47,217 nt of DNA, taken from Bacillota bacterium. Lineage in GTDB: Bacteria > Bacillota > Bacilli > Bacillales > Cytobacillaceae. The stretch covers positions 1-47,217 of the forward strand of contig JAUZPL010000031.1 in assembly GCA_030705955.1 (NCBI GenBank), read 5' to 3'. Made by a program: the position numbers and the translations under genes. Numbering within the stretch: position 1 is the stretch's first letter; every line of letters starts with the position of its first letter. Shown here piece by piece: positions 24,224 to 33,269 of this stretch. Under the pieces are notes generated by a model that saw only the letters and a list, made by a program, of their open reading frames with translations, was not told the origin of the DNA and ran no database searches.

Positions 24224-25516
24224 ATGAAGGAATTACTTAAATCAAGCAACTGGATTGCGGGTTTACAATGGCTCTTTTTTATTTTTGCTAATATTGTCGT
24301 GATACCGATTACGGTTGGGGCGGCATTTGAGCTTACACCAGGTAAAATTGTAAGTTTGCTTCAGCTTTCGTTTATTGTGACTGGTCTTGCTTGTATGGCA
24401 CAGGCGTTTTTGGGTCATAAGCGCGCAATCATGGAAGGACAATCAGGACTTTGGTGGGGAGTTATTTTGACTTTATGCTATTCCGCTGGTTCAGAGGGGA
24501 TGTCGTTATCAACCATGGGGGGGAGTTTAACGGTCGGGATTATAATTTCTGCCATTTTAACGATTCTAATTGGTATTACCGGCTTAGGACCCCATCTTGC
24601 CAAGTTATTTAATCCAGCTGTGATGGGTGTTTTTATGTTCTTACTTGGAACTAAATTAATTACGATCTTCTTGAAGGGAATGCTTGGCATTCCATTTGGA
24701 CAAGCAAAAGAAGTACATATTGATTTATCCATTTCTTTATTTTCAATGATAATAGCTATTTTGGTTATTACGATTAGTATTAAAGCTCCACCAAGTATAA
24801 GACGCTACGGGTTGCTCATTGGAATCATTGTTGGCTGGATTTTTTACACCTTGATTTTTAAAACGAAGGGGCCAGTCAGTCCTGCTACTTCCATTCATTT
24901 TGAATTATTTCCATTGGGGAAACCTGCATGGGATATAGGAATTATTATTACAGCCGTTTTTACTGGCTTATTAAATACAGCAAATACATTCGGAGCCCTG
25001 AAAGGAACAGATCCTTTATATAAGGCTGAAACAACCCATTCACAGTACAAATCATCCTTTATCATCACAGGAATTGTAAATGGAATTGCTGGTGTGCTTG
25101 GTCTTGTTCCTTATGCTCCATATGTTTCGTCTATTGGCTTTTTAAGTCAGACCGGAATTATGAAAAGAACCCCATTTATTCTTGGGGGTTTGATGTTTTT
25201 CGTTATGGGGATTATCCCTTCTATTGGACACCTTTTTTCAAAGCTGCCACTTAGCATTGGAAGCGCGGTCCTATTTGTGGCCTATTTACAGCTTCTAAAT
25301 TCATCATGGAAGTTTTTCCAAATGGTTCAGTTTCATACACAGAATATATACAGGTCTGCTATTCCGCTTTTTGTAGGGATTGTGGTGATGTCATTACCGA
25401 CCTCCTATTTTGTGACACTCCCTGCAGGTATACGCCCGTTGTTAAGTAGCGGGTTGCTAGTAGGAATTTTTCTGGCACTTTTATTAGAGAATTTATTTAA
25501 ATGGGATAGTTTATAA
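24224..25516 (+). CDS. NCS2-family nucleobase permease
   Basis: Polytopic inner-membrane transporter of 430 aa with about 12-14 hydrophobic segments, expected to import a purine or pyrimidine base. Family-like features include the N-terminal WIAGLQWLFFIFANIVVIPI, the PAVMGVFMFLLGTKL segment, and the central GLLNTANTFGALKGTDPLYK region. A YwdJ-like uracil/xanthine permease is the closest resemblance I can name. ATG 24224 follows AGGTGGTAACT, a better start than the in-frame GTG 24215 inside that site. It is monocistronic, 141 bases before proline dehydrogenase, and has a possible cre site. The substrate is not determinable by eye. Confidence 0.78.
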   Translation: MKELLKSSNWIAGLQWLFFIFANIVVIPITVGAAFELTPGKIVSLLQLSFIVTGLACMAQAFLGHKRAIMEGQSGLWWGVILTLCYSAGSEGMSLSTMGGSLTVGIIISAILTILIGITGLGPHLAKLFNPAVMGVFMFLLGTKLITIFLKGMLGIPFGQAKEVHIDLSISLFSMIIAILVITISIKAPPSIRRYGLLIGIIVGWIFYTLIFKTKGPVSPATSIHFELFPLGKPAWDIGIIITAVFTGLLNTANTFGALKGTDPLYKAETTHSQYKSSFIITGIVNGIAGVLGLVPYAPYVSSIGFLSQTGIMKRTPFILGGLMFFVMGIIPSIGHLFSKLPLSIGSAVLFVAYLQLLNSSWKFFQMVQFHTQNIYRSAIPLFVGIVVMSLPTSYFVTLPAGIRPLLSSGLLVGIFLALLLENLFKWDSL

Positions 25517-25566
25517 GAATCAAATGTATATTAATATAGTTTTAATGTTTAAATTGTGATAAAAAA

Positions 25567-25624
25567 GTGAAATGTTTATTGGAATATTCACAAAATAAAC
25601 TTTATTGGAAGCGTGTGATATAAT
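25567..25624 (+). promoter_or_regulatory. putB promoter with upstream inverted repeat
   Basis: TATAAT (25619-25624) is preceded by TGA, giving TGATATAAT as at pruA, with no -35 match. GTGAA (25567) and TTCAC (about 25587-25591) form an inverted repeat upstream, a candidate activator site. Confidence 0.45.
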
Positions 25625-25657
25625 AGTTTTAAAAAACAATAGTTAGGAGCATTTGCA

Positions 25658-26641
25658 ATGTCTATGTTAAAAGATGTCTTTATGAGCCTATCACAAAATC
25701 AACTTCTAAACAGCGCTGCTAAAAAGTATGGCCTCAGAATGGGAGCACAAAGTGTTGTTGCAGGAACAAATTTAGAAGAAGCAATTAAAAGCATCAAAGA
25801 GTTAAATAGTCATGGTATTGCTTGTACAGTTGATAACCTAGGTGAATTTGTTTTTAAGAAAGAAGAAGCTGAAGAAGCGAAGGAAAAGATTCTTAAAGTC
25901 GTTGAAGCGATTCATGAGAATAAAGTAGATGCTCATATTTCTTTAAAACCAACTCAATTGGGATTAGATATTGATTTTGATCTTGCTTTAAACAATGTCA
26001 AAGAAATTGTGGATAAAGCAAATAGCTACGATATTTTTGTTAACATTGACATGGAAGATTTCAGCCATTTAGAACCTACTTTTAAGCTTTTGGACGAGCT
26101 TGCTAAGGATTATGAAAATGTCGGAACGGTTATTCAAGCCTATTTCCATAAAGCACAAGAATATGTTGAAAGATACCAGAATTTCCGCATTCGTATTGTA
26201 AAAGGTGCATATAAAGAATCAGAAGAAATTGCATATCTGGATAAAAAGGATATTGATAATAACTATATTAAGATTACTGAATGGCATCTATTACATGGGA
26301 AATTCACTTCCATAGCTACGCATGACCATCGAATCATTAATCATCTAAAGGATTTTGTGAAAAGGAACAATATTCCTAAAGATAAATTTGATTTTCAAAT
26401 GCTTTTTGGTTTCAGAAGAGAGCTTCAATTAAAGCTTGCTAGTGAAGGCTACAACTTTACAACATATGTTCCTTTTGGAAATGACTGGTATGGCTACTTT
26501 ATGAGACGCCTTGCTGAAAGACCGCAAAACGTAAATCTTGTTGCAAAACAGGTATTTAACAAAAAAACCAATACATTCCTTGGAATTGCAGCAGGAGCAT
26601 TCTTATTAGGAAGAGCATCTAAGAAAAATAAACGTAAATAA
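25658..26641 (+). CDS. putB: proline dehydrogenase
   Basis: FAD enzyme that oxidises L-proline to 1-pyrroline-5-carboxylate and hands electrons to the respiratory chain. The 327-aa single-domain form is the Bacillus type. The barrel shows AHISLKPTQLGLDIDFDLAL, NIDMEDFSHLEPTFKLLDEL and VIQAYFHKAQEYV. The substrate/FAD-binding segments RIRIVKGAYKESEEIAYLDK and the C-terminal YVPFGNDWYGYFMRRLAERPQN (RRxxERP) are diagnostic. The start follows AGTTAGGAGCATTTGCA. It stands alone with its own terminator, 12 kb from the pruA gene that completes the pathway. The product also resembles what is often annotated fadM in Bacillus. Confidence 0.95.
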   Translation: MSMLKDVFMSLSQNQLLNSAAKKYGLRMGAQSVVAGTNLEEAIKSIKELNSHGIACTVDNLGEFVFKKEEAEEAKEKILKVVEAIHENKVDAHISLKPTQLGLDIDFDLALNNVKEIVDKANSYDIFVNIDMEDFSHLEPTFKLLDELAKDYENVGTVIQAYFHKAQEYVERYQNFRIRIVKGAYKESEEIAYLDKKDIDNNYIKITEWHLLHGKFTSIATHDHRIINHLKDFVKRNNIPKDKFDFQMLFGFRRELQLKLASEGYNFTTYVPFGNDWYGYFMRRLAERPQNVNLVAKQVFNKKTNTFLGIAAGAFLLGRASKKNKRK

Positions 26642-26652
26642 TTAGCTTGATC

Positions 26653-26686
26653 AACCTCCTTTTTTAAATAAAGGGAGGTTTTTTCT
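26653..26686 (+). terminator. terminator of proline dehydrogenase
   Basis: AACCTCC (26653-26659) and GGAGGTT (26674-26680), followed by TTTTTC. Confidence 0.88.
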
Positions 26687-26822
26687 TTATATGTAGTAGG
26701 ATTATAGACTGAATAAGAAAATTGTCTTCAGCAAACGGGCCAAATTGTTGAGGACGTAGTTTAGCATTAATAGCCATAAATTGGGGAAGTTATTTACCTA
26801 ATTTAGGATTTATACTATTGTA

Positions 26823-26852
26823 AAGGTGCAATCACCTTCATTTTATAAAATG
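26823..26852 (+). other. paired palindromes before cidR
   Basis: AAGGTG-CAAT-CACCTT (26823-26838) abuts the perfect palindrome CATTTTATAAAATG (26839-26852). Both lie in the 5' region of cidR. The remainder of 26687-26907 contains only a seven-codon frame (MLKRQGI) whose stop overlaps the cidR ribosome binding site. Confidence 0.4.
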
Positions 26853-26907
26853 GAGGACAAGTCCCTCAATTATGTTGAAACGTCAAGGAATATAGGAGGT
26901 GTTTGTT

Positions 26908-27789
26908 TTGGAGCTAAGGCAATTATTGTATTTTGTCGAAGTGGCCAAGTATAAAAGTATTACGAAGGCTGCAGAACAAATGCATATTTCCCAGCCAGCC
27001 CTAAGCAAGTCTATTATGTCTTTAGAGGATGAGTTGGGAACAACTTTAATCATTCGTAACAATAAAGCCATCTATTTAACTGATGCTGGTGAAGTGGTAT
27101 TAAATTATGCCCAGAAAATGACAAATCTATTGGATGAGATGAATTTGACGTTAAGTGATTTGACCAATCTCACCATGGGGCAGATCAATATTGGACTTCC
27201 GCCATTTATTGGAAGTCTATTTTTCCCAAGGATTATGAAGAAATTTCACCAAGCATATCCCAATATCAAGTTTGATATTACTGAGTATGGCGGTGCCAGG
27301 GTAGTGAAAAGTGTGGAAGAGGGAGAATTTGAACTCGGTGTTGCCGTGCTACCATTAGATAAGAAGGTCTTTAATGTCTATCCGATTGTGAAGGAAGAAA
27401 TGAAGCTGGTTGTCCACAAAAACCATCCACTGGCATCCCATAAAGAAGTGAATATAAAGGATTTAGAGAATGAAGAATTTATCTTTTATCATGAGGAATT
27501 TGCCTTAAATCAAATTCTTCGCAATCACTTCTTTATTACAGCTGGTTTCGAGCCCAAAATCCTGTTTAAAAGCACCCAATGGGACTTGATGTCCGAGATG
27601 GTCGCCGCTAACTTGGGTTTGACGATTTTGCCGCAGTCAATCTGTAACCGGCTGTTTGCCAAAGAAATTGAAATCATCAGCATTCAACCGACTATTATGT
27701 GGCGATTGGCTGTTATAACCAAAAAGGGACGCTATATTTCCAATGCTGGGAGAATGTTTATTGATTTTATTTTGAAAGACCAATTATAA
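26908..27789 (+). CDS. cidR: LysR-family regulator, CidR-like
   Basis: 293-aa LysR-type regulator. The N-terminal winged helix MELRQLLYFVEVAKYKSITK then AAEQMHISQPALSKSIMSLE is canonical, followed by the effector domain (LPPFIGSLFFPRIMKKFHQA; ANLGLTILPQSICNRL). I choose TTG 26908 because TAGGAGGTG lies about 8 bases upstream and the family begins MEL at this point; the in-frame GTG 26899 is inside that site. It sits directly before cidA and cidB, the arrangement of Bacillus ywbI-ywbH-ywbG, where the LysR protein activates the holin-like operon in response to overflow metabolism. Orientation is the same as its targets, which is unusual for LysR genes generally. Confidence 0.87.
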   Translation: MELRQLLYFVEVAKYKSITKAAEQMHISQPALSKSIMSLEDELGTTLIIRNNKAIYLTDAGEVVLNYAQKMTNLLDEMNLTLSDLTNLTMGQINIGLPPFIGSLFFPRIMKKFHQAYPNIKFDITEYGGARVVKSVEEGEFELGVAVLPLDKKVFNVYPIVKEEMKLVVHKNHPLASHKEVNIKDLENEEFIFYHEEFALNQILRNHFFITAGFEPKILFKSTQWDLMSEMVAANLGLTILPQSICNRLFAKEIEIISIQPTIMWRLAVITKKGRYISNAGRMFIDFILKDQL

Positions 27790-27898
27790 CTTTAAGTTAT
27801 GAAAAGTATTAAAAATATGTATTTTACGAATAACAAAAAACGAAGTAATATGACTCTTAGTTGATTCGAAGTTACTAATTTAAAAAGAAGGCTTAATT

Positions 27899-28270
27899 AT
27901 GATTAAACTAGGAATCATTATTTTACAAGTATGTTTTTTACATGTCTTTCTCTTTTTAGGAACGGCACTGAAACAAATGATCCCTCTGCCAATCCCTGCT
28001 TCTATGTTTGGATTATTTCTATTGTTTCTGGCTCTTTATTGCAAATTGATCAAACTGAAATGGGTAGAGCTAGGTGCTAAATGGCTAATGGCAGAGTTGC
28101 TGCTGTTCTTTATCCCTTCAGCAGTAGGAATTGTTAATTATCAGCAAATCTTTAGTATCCAGGGAGTGAAAATTGTCCTGCTGATTGCAATCAGTACAAT
28201 CATTGTAATGGGGATGACCGCCCTAACTGCAGAAAAAATATCTGCCAGGAAAAGAAGTGAACAGCATTGA
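27899..28270 (+). CDS. cidA: CidA/LrgA-family holin-like protein
   Basis: Small membrane protein of 123 aa with four helices: LGIIILQVCFLHVFLFLG, IPASMFGLFLLFLALYC, LMAELLLFFIPSAVGIVNY and IVLLIAISTIIVMGMTAL. The PLPIPASMFG and FFIPSAVGI motifs are those of the CidA/LrgA family, which modulates murein hydrolase activity and export of overflow metabolites such as pyruvate in Firmicutes. The basic C-terminus (AEKISARKRSEQH) faces the cytoplasm. Preceded by AAAGAAGG; its stop overlaps the cidB start as TGATG, so the two are translationally coupled. Confidence 0.92.
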   Translation: MIKLGIIILQVCFLHVFLFLGTALKQMIPLPIPASMFGLFLLFLALYCKLIKLKWVELGAKWLMAELLLFFIPSAVGIVNYQQIFSIQGVKIVLLIAISTIIVMGMTALTAEKISARKRSEQH

Positions 28271-28941
28271 TGATGGTAATGTTCACATTCATAACGTATG
28301 TAATCTATTTATTTTCAAAAAAGATTTATACAAAAATAACAGTTCCTTTTTTACATCCATTATTGGTAGCTCCCATTTTATTAATTGTGTTGATTTCTAT
28401 CACACATGTGTCTGCTAATCAGTATTTACAGGATTCAAAATGGTTGTCACATATGCTTGGACCTGCTACGGTTGCTTTTGCCGTACCCATTTATAAGAAT
28501 CTGCCTATTATAAAAAAAAATATTGGGACTATCTTAACCAGTATTACAATTGGTTCACTGGTGGCGATTTTTTCAACATTTTTGTTATCAAAATTATTTC
28601 ATTTGAAATATGACTTCATTGTTTCCATTCTTCCAAGGTCGATTACCACCCCCATTGCAATAGAGGTTTCAAAGGAAATAGGTGGTCTGCCGACATTGAC
28701 GACTGTTTTTGTGATTATAACGGGTATTATGGGGGGAGTTGTTGGGCCTAGTGTCCTAAAATGGCTATCCATTAAAACACCGATTGCTAAAGGACTGGCC
28801 TTAGGAATGGGGGCGCACGGTGCCGGTACCAATAAAGCAATGGAATATGGAAAACAAGAAGAAGTGTTTTCCTCATTAGCGATGATTTTTGCTGCCTTGA
28901 TCACATTGGTTTGGGGTGCACTGTTAATTCCGTTTATATAG
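28270..28941 (+). CDS. cidB: CidB/LrgB-family membrane protein
   Basis: Partner of CidA, 223 aa, with about seven hydrophobic segments. Diagnostic family blocks are MLGPATVAFAVPIYKN, SILPRSITTPIAIEVSKEIG and the C-terminal GMGAHGAGTNKAMEYG. The start is ATG 28270, whose first base is the last base of the cidA stop codon; an immediately following second ATG is also possible. With CidA it forms a membrane complex implicated in autolysis control and metabolite export. The operon ends at the terminator 29029-29068. Confidence 0.92.
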   Translation: MMVMFTFITYVIYLFSKKIYTKITVPFLHPLLVAPILLIVLISITHVSANQYLQDSKWLSHMLGPATVAFAVPIYKNLPIIKKNIGTILTSITIGSLVAIFSTFLLSKLFHLKYDFIVSILPRSITTPIAIEVSKEIGGLPTLTTVFVIITGIMGGVVGPSVLKWLSIKTPIAKGLALGMGAHGAGTNKAMEYGKQEEVFSSLAMIFAALITLVWGALLIPFI

Positions 28942-29028
28942 CTGGTGCCCCCTACTGATAATAGGGTGAAATATCGACTTTTTTTATAGTAAGATCTTTA
29001 GCAATCAGACGTTTTTGTGGAAGATCAT

Positions 29029-29068
29029 AAGCCTAATTCTTCACTAAAAATACGGAGGGATTAGGCTT
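29029..29068 (+). terminator. terminator of cidAB
   Basis: AAGCCTAAT (29029-29037) and ATTAGGCTT (29060-29068), followed by TTTTATTTTT. Strong. Confidence 0.88.
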
Positions 29069-29228
29069 TTTTATTTTTCAAAATCATTAAATCTTAAGAA
29101 TTAAAAAATGCCAACTTTTTGAAATTGCCTTCTGAATGGCTTTTTGAGTAAACTTTTTTCATTTTCCTGTTAAAATAGTAATGACAAGTAGAATTTAGCT
29201 ATCTGATTGTTTTTAGGAGGAGAAAGTT

Positions 29229-30671
29229 TTGGGATTTTCATCTTCTGTCACGAGAGAAAAGGTTGGCTATCATTGGTATGTAGTAGCCACTGTTTGTATT
29301 GGAGCTTTTATGGCAGCACTGGACGCAAGCATTATTAATATTGCGCTCCCTAACTTGGAGCAGCAATTCCATACCCGGATGAGTGAAATTGAATGGGTGA
29401 GCTTGTCTTATTTATTATCGCTCGCTTCCCTTATTTTAATTTTTGGTAGAATTGCGGATATGATTGGACGCCGTTGGCTCTATATTATTGGCTTTTCGAT
29501 TTTCTCCATTAGCTCCTTATTTTGTGGACTTGCACCAAGTCTTTCACAATTAATTATTTTTCGTGTATTTCAAGGCATTGGGGCTGCTCTTTTGCAAGCA
29601 AATAGTGTATCAATCATCACCTTTGCTACACCGAAGAAGGATCTTGGTAAAGCAATTGGCTTCCAAGCCAGTGCCCAAGGAATTGGTTTAAGCCTTGGTC
29701 CTGTTGTGGGTGGAGCCTTACTTTCCTTCGTAAGTTGGAAGTGGCTTTTTTACATTAACCTTCCAGTTGGTATTCTGGGAACAGTTCTAGGGATTTTATT
29801 TTTACCAAAAGACTCTATTAAGGGGTCAAGAAAACAATTTGATTATGTTGGGGCCGTTTTTCTAATTCCATCTTTAATTACCATTATTTATATATTAAAC
29901 ATGGGACTTAAACAAGGATGGGCCTCTCCGATTATGATTGGTTGCTATGTTGTAGCAATTATCACCTCTGTTTTATTTTATAGGCGTGAAAGAAAATGCG
30001 CGGAACCTTTAGTGAACTTAGCTCTTTTTAAAAATTCTCATTTTACCATGGGAAATATAACAGGAATTATGTCCTTCATTGTGATGTATGCGGCTTTACT
30101 GTTAACACCCTATTACTTGGATCAAGTCAAGCACTTGCCCATTTTTCAATCAAGTCTTATCATCACCGTTGTTCCGATTGGGATGACCATTTCTACACCG
30201 ATTTCTGGAATTATGTCTGATCATCGCGGACCAGCTTTTCCTTCTCTTTTAGGAATTGCTTTGTCTACTGTGGGTGCGTTCCTTTTAGCATTTATTGATG
30301 TGACGGGAACATATATTTTAACATGTACCGGACTTTTCTTAATTGGTGCTGGACTTGGAATGTTCACTCCTCCAAATAATAGTAATGTAATGGGTAATGT
30401 ACCAAAGAATGTATTGGGAATTGCCGGTGGAATTCTAAATATGTCGAGAACATTAGGTATGGGTCTTGGGGTTACCCTTGGCGGATTAACCTATCAATTT
30501 TTCTTAACAGTTTACAAACAGACATATGTTGAGTTTACGTTACTCACATTTAGAACTTCCTATCTTGTTATTGCCGTATTTTCTCTGTTAACACTAATTA
30601 TTACCTATAAAAATTTTAAGAATGACCTAAAGAAACATAGAAAATACCGTTCTAATGAGATTGGAATGTAA
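29229..30671 (+). CDS. DHA2-family (EmrB/QacA-type, 14-TM) MFS exporter
   Basis: Proton-driven efflux transporter of 480 aa. The first helix ends VATVCIGAFMAALDASIINIALPNL, containing motif D1 of 14-TM exporters (LDASIINIALP). Motif A follows as GRIADMIGRRWLY, and motif C as GFQASAQGIGLSLGPVVGGALL. About 14 hydrophobic helices are present and the C-terminus is basic. TTG 29229 is used, 7-8 bases after AGGAGG. It is the first gene of an operon with a methyltransferase (6-base gap) and a threonine-aldolase-like enzyme, a pairing that hints the exported compound may be an amino-acid derivative; drug export is equally possible. Confidence 0.92.
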   Translation: MGFSSSVTREKVGYHWYVVATVCIGAFMAALDASIINIALPNLEQQFHTRMSEIEWVSLSYLLSLASLILIFGRIADMIGRRWLYIIGFSIFSISSLFCGLAPSLSQLIIFRVFQGIGAALLQANSVSIITFATPKKDLGKAIGFQASAQGIGLSLGPVVGGALLSFVSWKWLFYINLPVGILGTVLGILFLPKDSIKGSRKQFDYVGAVFLIPSLITIIYILNMGLKQGWASPIMIGCYVVAIITSVLFYRRERKCAEPLVNLALFKNSHFTMGNITGIMSFIVMYAALLLTPYYLDQVKHLPIFQSSLIITVVPIGMTISTPISGIMSDHRGPAFPSLLGIALSTVGAFLLAFIDVTGTYILTCTGLFLIGAGLGMFTPPNNSNVMGNVPKNVLGIAGGILNMSRTLGMGLGVTLGGLTYQFFLTVYKQTYVEFTLLTFRTSYLVIAVFSLLTLIITYKNFKNDLKKHRKYRSNEIGM

Positions 30672-30677
30672 ATAGTT

Positions 30678-31352
30678 ATGAAAAGAAAATTGCAAGTATT
30701 AGAAGGAAAATCGAATGGTTCCAAAAAGAACGAATCAATCACCGAACAAATGTATGAAGATTTGCTTCATATTAAAACAAGCGGGAATCAAAAGGGATTT
30801 AATCAATCCACCCACTATCACCGTTATGAGCCAACACCCTATAGTGCTTTAGACATTCTATTTCAACATTATGAAGTAAAAAGTACTGACCGGATTGTTG
30901 ATTTTGGTTGTGGAAAAGGGCGGTTAAATTTTTATATACATTACCGATTTCATGCAACAGTGATTGGAATTGAAATGAATAAGATGTTCTATCAAGAGGC
31001 GGTTGAAAATCGAAGCCAATATTTGAAGAATATAAAAAGTGGGGAAGATGCTATAAAGTTTTATTGCTGCCTAGCAGAAGAGTATCAAATTGATCCACTT
31101 GATAATCGCTTTTATTTTTTTAATCCCTTTTCCCTTCAAATTTTCATTAAGATTATTAAAGGTATTTTACGCTCAGCCGAAAATTCAGCAAGGGAAATCG
31201 AACTTGTTTTGTATTATCCTTCAAAAGAATATCTCTTTTTTTTAGAAAACCATTCTTCCTTTCAAAGAAAAATGGAGGTTAAGCTTCCTGGCCTTTATGA
31301 GCATAACCCAAATGAACGATTCGTCATTTATCAATTGAAGGAGTGGGCATAA
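30678..31352 (+). CDS. class I SAM-dependent methyltransferase
   Basis: 224-aa cytoplasmic protein with the SAM-binding motif I RIVDFGCGKGRLNFYIHYRF (about 72-91) and an acidic motif II in TVIGIEMNKMFYQEA. A basic N-terminus with KKNESITEQMYEDLLHIKTS precedes the Rossmann core, and FYFFNPFSLQIFIKIIKGIL represents the post-motif strand and helix. The substrate is unknown: there is no DPPY/NPPY motif as in nucleic acid N-methylases, though FNPF occupies that place. Start 6 bases after the exporter stop; its TAA overlaps the next ATG, so all three genes are coupled. Confidence 0.86.
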   Translation: MKRKLQVLEGKSNGSKKNESITEQMYEDLLHIKTSGNQKGFNQSTHYHRYEPTPYSALDILFQHYEVKSTDRIVDFGCGKGRLNFYIHYRFHATVIGIEMNKMFYQEAVENRSQYLKNIKSGEDAIKFYCCLAEEYQIDPLDNRFYFFNPFSLQIFIKIIKGILRSAENSAREIELVLYYPSKEYLFFLENHSSFQRKMEVKLPGLYEHNPNERFVIYQLKEWA

Positions 31353-32446
31353 TGAGTGGAAATGACCTTTTATTAAAAGCATTTAAACAAACAAAGTACC
31401 AATTAAGTGGCCATGGTGTAAGAGATATTCAAACATTAAAAAAAGCATTTGAACATTATCGTGATGAACAAGAGAGCGATATGTATGGTAAAGGGAAGAT
31501 CATCGAAGAATTTCAAGAAAAAATGGCGAACTATCTTGGTAAGGAATCAGCCGTATTTTTCCCAAGTGGTACGATGGCACAACAGATTGCACTTAGAATT
31601 TGGTGTGATAGGAAGGAATTGAAAAAGGTAGCCTACCATCCATTATGCCATTTGGAAATTCATGAACAAGATGGGCTTAAAAAACTGCACCATATTGAAC
31701 CGATTTTACTAGCAGATAAAGATAGTGTGATTCAATTAGAAGATATTGTGAACATGAAAGAAGAGATTGCTTGTTTATTGCTTGAGCTGCCACAAAGAGA
31801 AATTGGCGGGCAATTACCAGATTCCAAAACGCTTGAATCTATTTCCTCCTATTGCCGTGAAAAGGGAATTAAGCTGCATTTGGATGGGGCACGACTATTT
31901 GAAATTCTTCCTTTTTATCAAAAATCAGCTGCGGAAATTTGTGCGCTTTTTGATAGTGTGTATGTTTCGTTTTATAAGGGGATAGGTGGAATTGCGGGTG
32001 CTATTCTAGCGGGTGAAAAGGACTTTATAGAAGAATCAAAGATTTGGAAAAGACGTCATGGTGGAGATCTCATCAGTCTCTATCCCTATATTGTTAGCGC
32101 AGATTATTACTTTAATCAACGAATACATAAAATGGTCCAGTATTTTGAAGAAGCCAAAGAGCTTGCACATCTTTTTAATCAATGTAACATGGTTTCAACA
32201 AGACCAATAGAGCCAGTATCAAATATGTTCCATGTCCATTTTAGTCTACCAAAAGAGAAAATGGAGCCAATTTTGGCAGATTTATATCATGAAACAGGTA
32301 TAGGGCTCACGAGTTATGTAAGGGAAATTGATTCGGACGAATGCTATTACGAGTTAAGTATTGGTGATCAATTTGCAGATGTACCAAAGGAAAAATTAAA
32401 ACAAGTATTTCAATTGCTGGATGAAAAAATGAGGGAACAACAATAA
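31352..32446 (+). CDS. threonine aldolase / beta-eliminating lyase family PLP enzyme
   Basis: 364-aa fold-type-I PLP enzyme. Family blocks are GKGKIIEEFQEKMANYLGKE, AVFFPSGTMAQQIALRIWCD, the LHLDGARLFEI motif (Asp binds the pyridine N) and VYVSFYKGIGGIAGAILAG, where Lys is the PLP Schiff-base residue. ATG 31352 overlaps the preceding TAA and follows AAGGAG; an in-frame GTG 9 bases earlier lies within that site. Threonine aldolases cleave threonine or related beta-hydroxy amino acids to glycine plus aldehyde. The N-terminus (SGNDLLLKAFKQTKYQLSGH) is longer than in classic LtaE, so the substrate may differ. Third gene of the exporter operon. Confidence 0.85.
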   Translation: MSGNDLLLKAFKQTKYQLSGHGVRDIQTLKKAFEHYRDEQESDMYGKGKIIEEFQEKMANYLGKESAVFFPSGTMAQQIALRIWCDRKELKKVAYHPLCHLEIHEQDGLKKLHHIEPILLADKDSVIQLEDIVNMKEEIACLLLELPQREIGGQLPDSKTLESISSYCREKGIKLHLDGARLFEILPFYQKSAAEICALFDSVYVSFYKGIGGIAGAILAGEKDFIEESKIWKRRHGGDLISLYPYIVSADYYFNQRIHKMVQYFEEAKELAHLFNQCNMVSTRPIEPVSNMFHVHFSLPKEKMEPILADLYHETGIGLTSYVREIDSDECYYELSIGDQFADVPKEKLKQVFQLLDEKMREQQ

Positions 32447-32493
32447 ATTTAGGTGCTTGACTTATCCATTAAAGGGAGTCGAGCACCTAATTT
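32446..32493. terminator. bidirectional terminator between convergent genes
   Basis: A long stem pairs AGGTGCT-TGACT with AGTC-GAGCACCT, extended by A/T pairs. It serves the aldolase operon (plus) and the DoxX gene (minus). Confidence 0.85.
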
Positions 32494-32514
32494 AAATTAA
32501 ACTGTATGAACATG

Positions 32515-33024
32515 TTAGACATTTTGTTTTAATGGTTCAGTGCGCGTACCCGCTATTTTACGGAAAAATGGAACAACCCAACGATCTAAGCCGAATTTAC
32601 CTGCATTGTAGCCTGCAAATAAAATGATAACACCTAAAAGGATATCCATCGGATTGGTAGAAACTGTTCCCGCCATTACATAAGAGAAATTCATGACAAG
32701 CCCGAAAAACATAGCAGCAGTTGTTAAGCATCCTAAAATAAGTCCTAAACCAACTAGAAATTCACCTAAAGGAATAATGGTATTAAAAATATGGGCGTTT
32801 GGTAATGCAAAGTTTTTTAAGAAGGCTACATATGTGTTGTAAACCATACTGCCATCAGGGCCCTTTACAGGATTAGCGATAGCTCCTTTTAAAAATCCAG
32901 AAGCATCAAAACCACCAGTTAGCTTGTGTAGTCCAGCTTCCAACCAAGTATAACCCAAATAGAGACGTAAAACTGTTAAAATTCCGGCGGCAATTGTGTT
33001 TTCCCTTAACCATTTTACTAACAT
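32515..33024 (-). CDS. DoxX family membrane protein
   Basis: 169-aa protein with four membrane helices, including AGILTVLRLYLGYTWLEAGLHKL (about 12-34), IIPLGEFLVGLGLILGCLTT and ILLGVIILFAGYNAGKFGLD. LRLYLGYTWLEAGLHKLTGGFDASGFL and the PLGEFLVGLGLILG block are the DoxX/DoxD hallmarks. Relatives include a subunit of thiosulfate:quinone oxidoreductase and proteins in thiol redox homeostasis; here no partner is adjacent, so the exact role is open. The soluble loop IANPVKGPDGSMVYNTYVAF is typical of this DoxX subgroup. ATG 33024 follows AAGGAGAGATGAAAG on the minus strand; the gene is monocistronic. Confidence 0.87.
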   Translation of the reverse strand: MLVKWLRENTIAAGILTVLRLYLGYTWLEAGLHKLTGGFDASGFLKGAIANPVKGPDGSMVYNTYVAFLKNFALPNAHIFNTIIPLGEFLVGLGLILGCLTTAAMFFGLVMNFSYVMAGTVSTNPMDILLGVIILFAGYNAGKFGLDRWVVPFFRKIAGTRTEPLKQNV

Positions 33025-33269
33025 CTTTCATCTCTCCTTAGTGAATAAGTTTTAAATAGTTATTACACTGTAAATATAACAAATTCAACGAAAAAAAAGT
33101 GTGTCCGGTTCACTGTTTCACCATTTCGTAAAAAGAATATGAACATTTTTACAAATTTTTCTTTTAATGTGGAAAATTTTAGAGTGTTGTATTACGAAAT
33201 GCAAGAAGGAAAGAGGTTGAAGAGCGAAGAATAAACCTTTATGAATAAGGGGTTTGGGAGGGGATTGAA

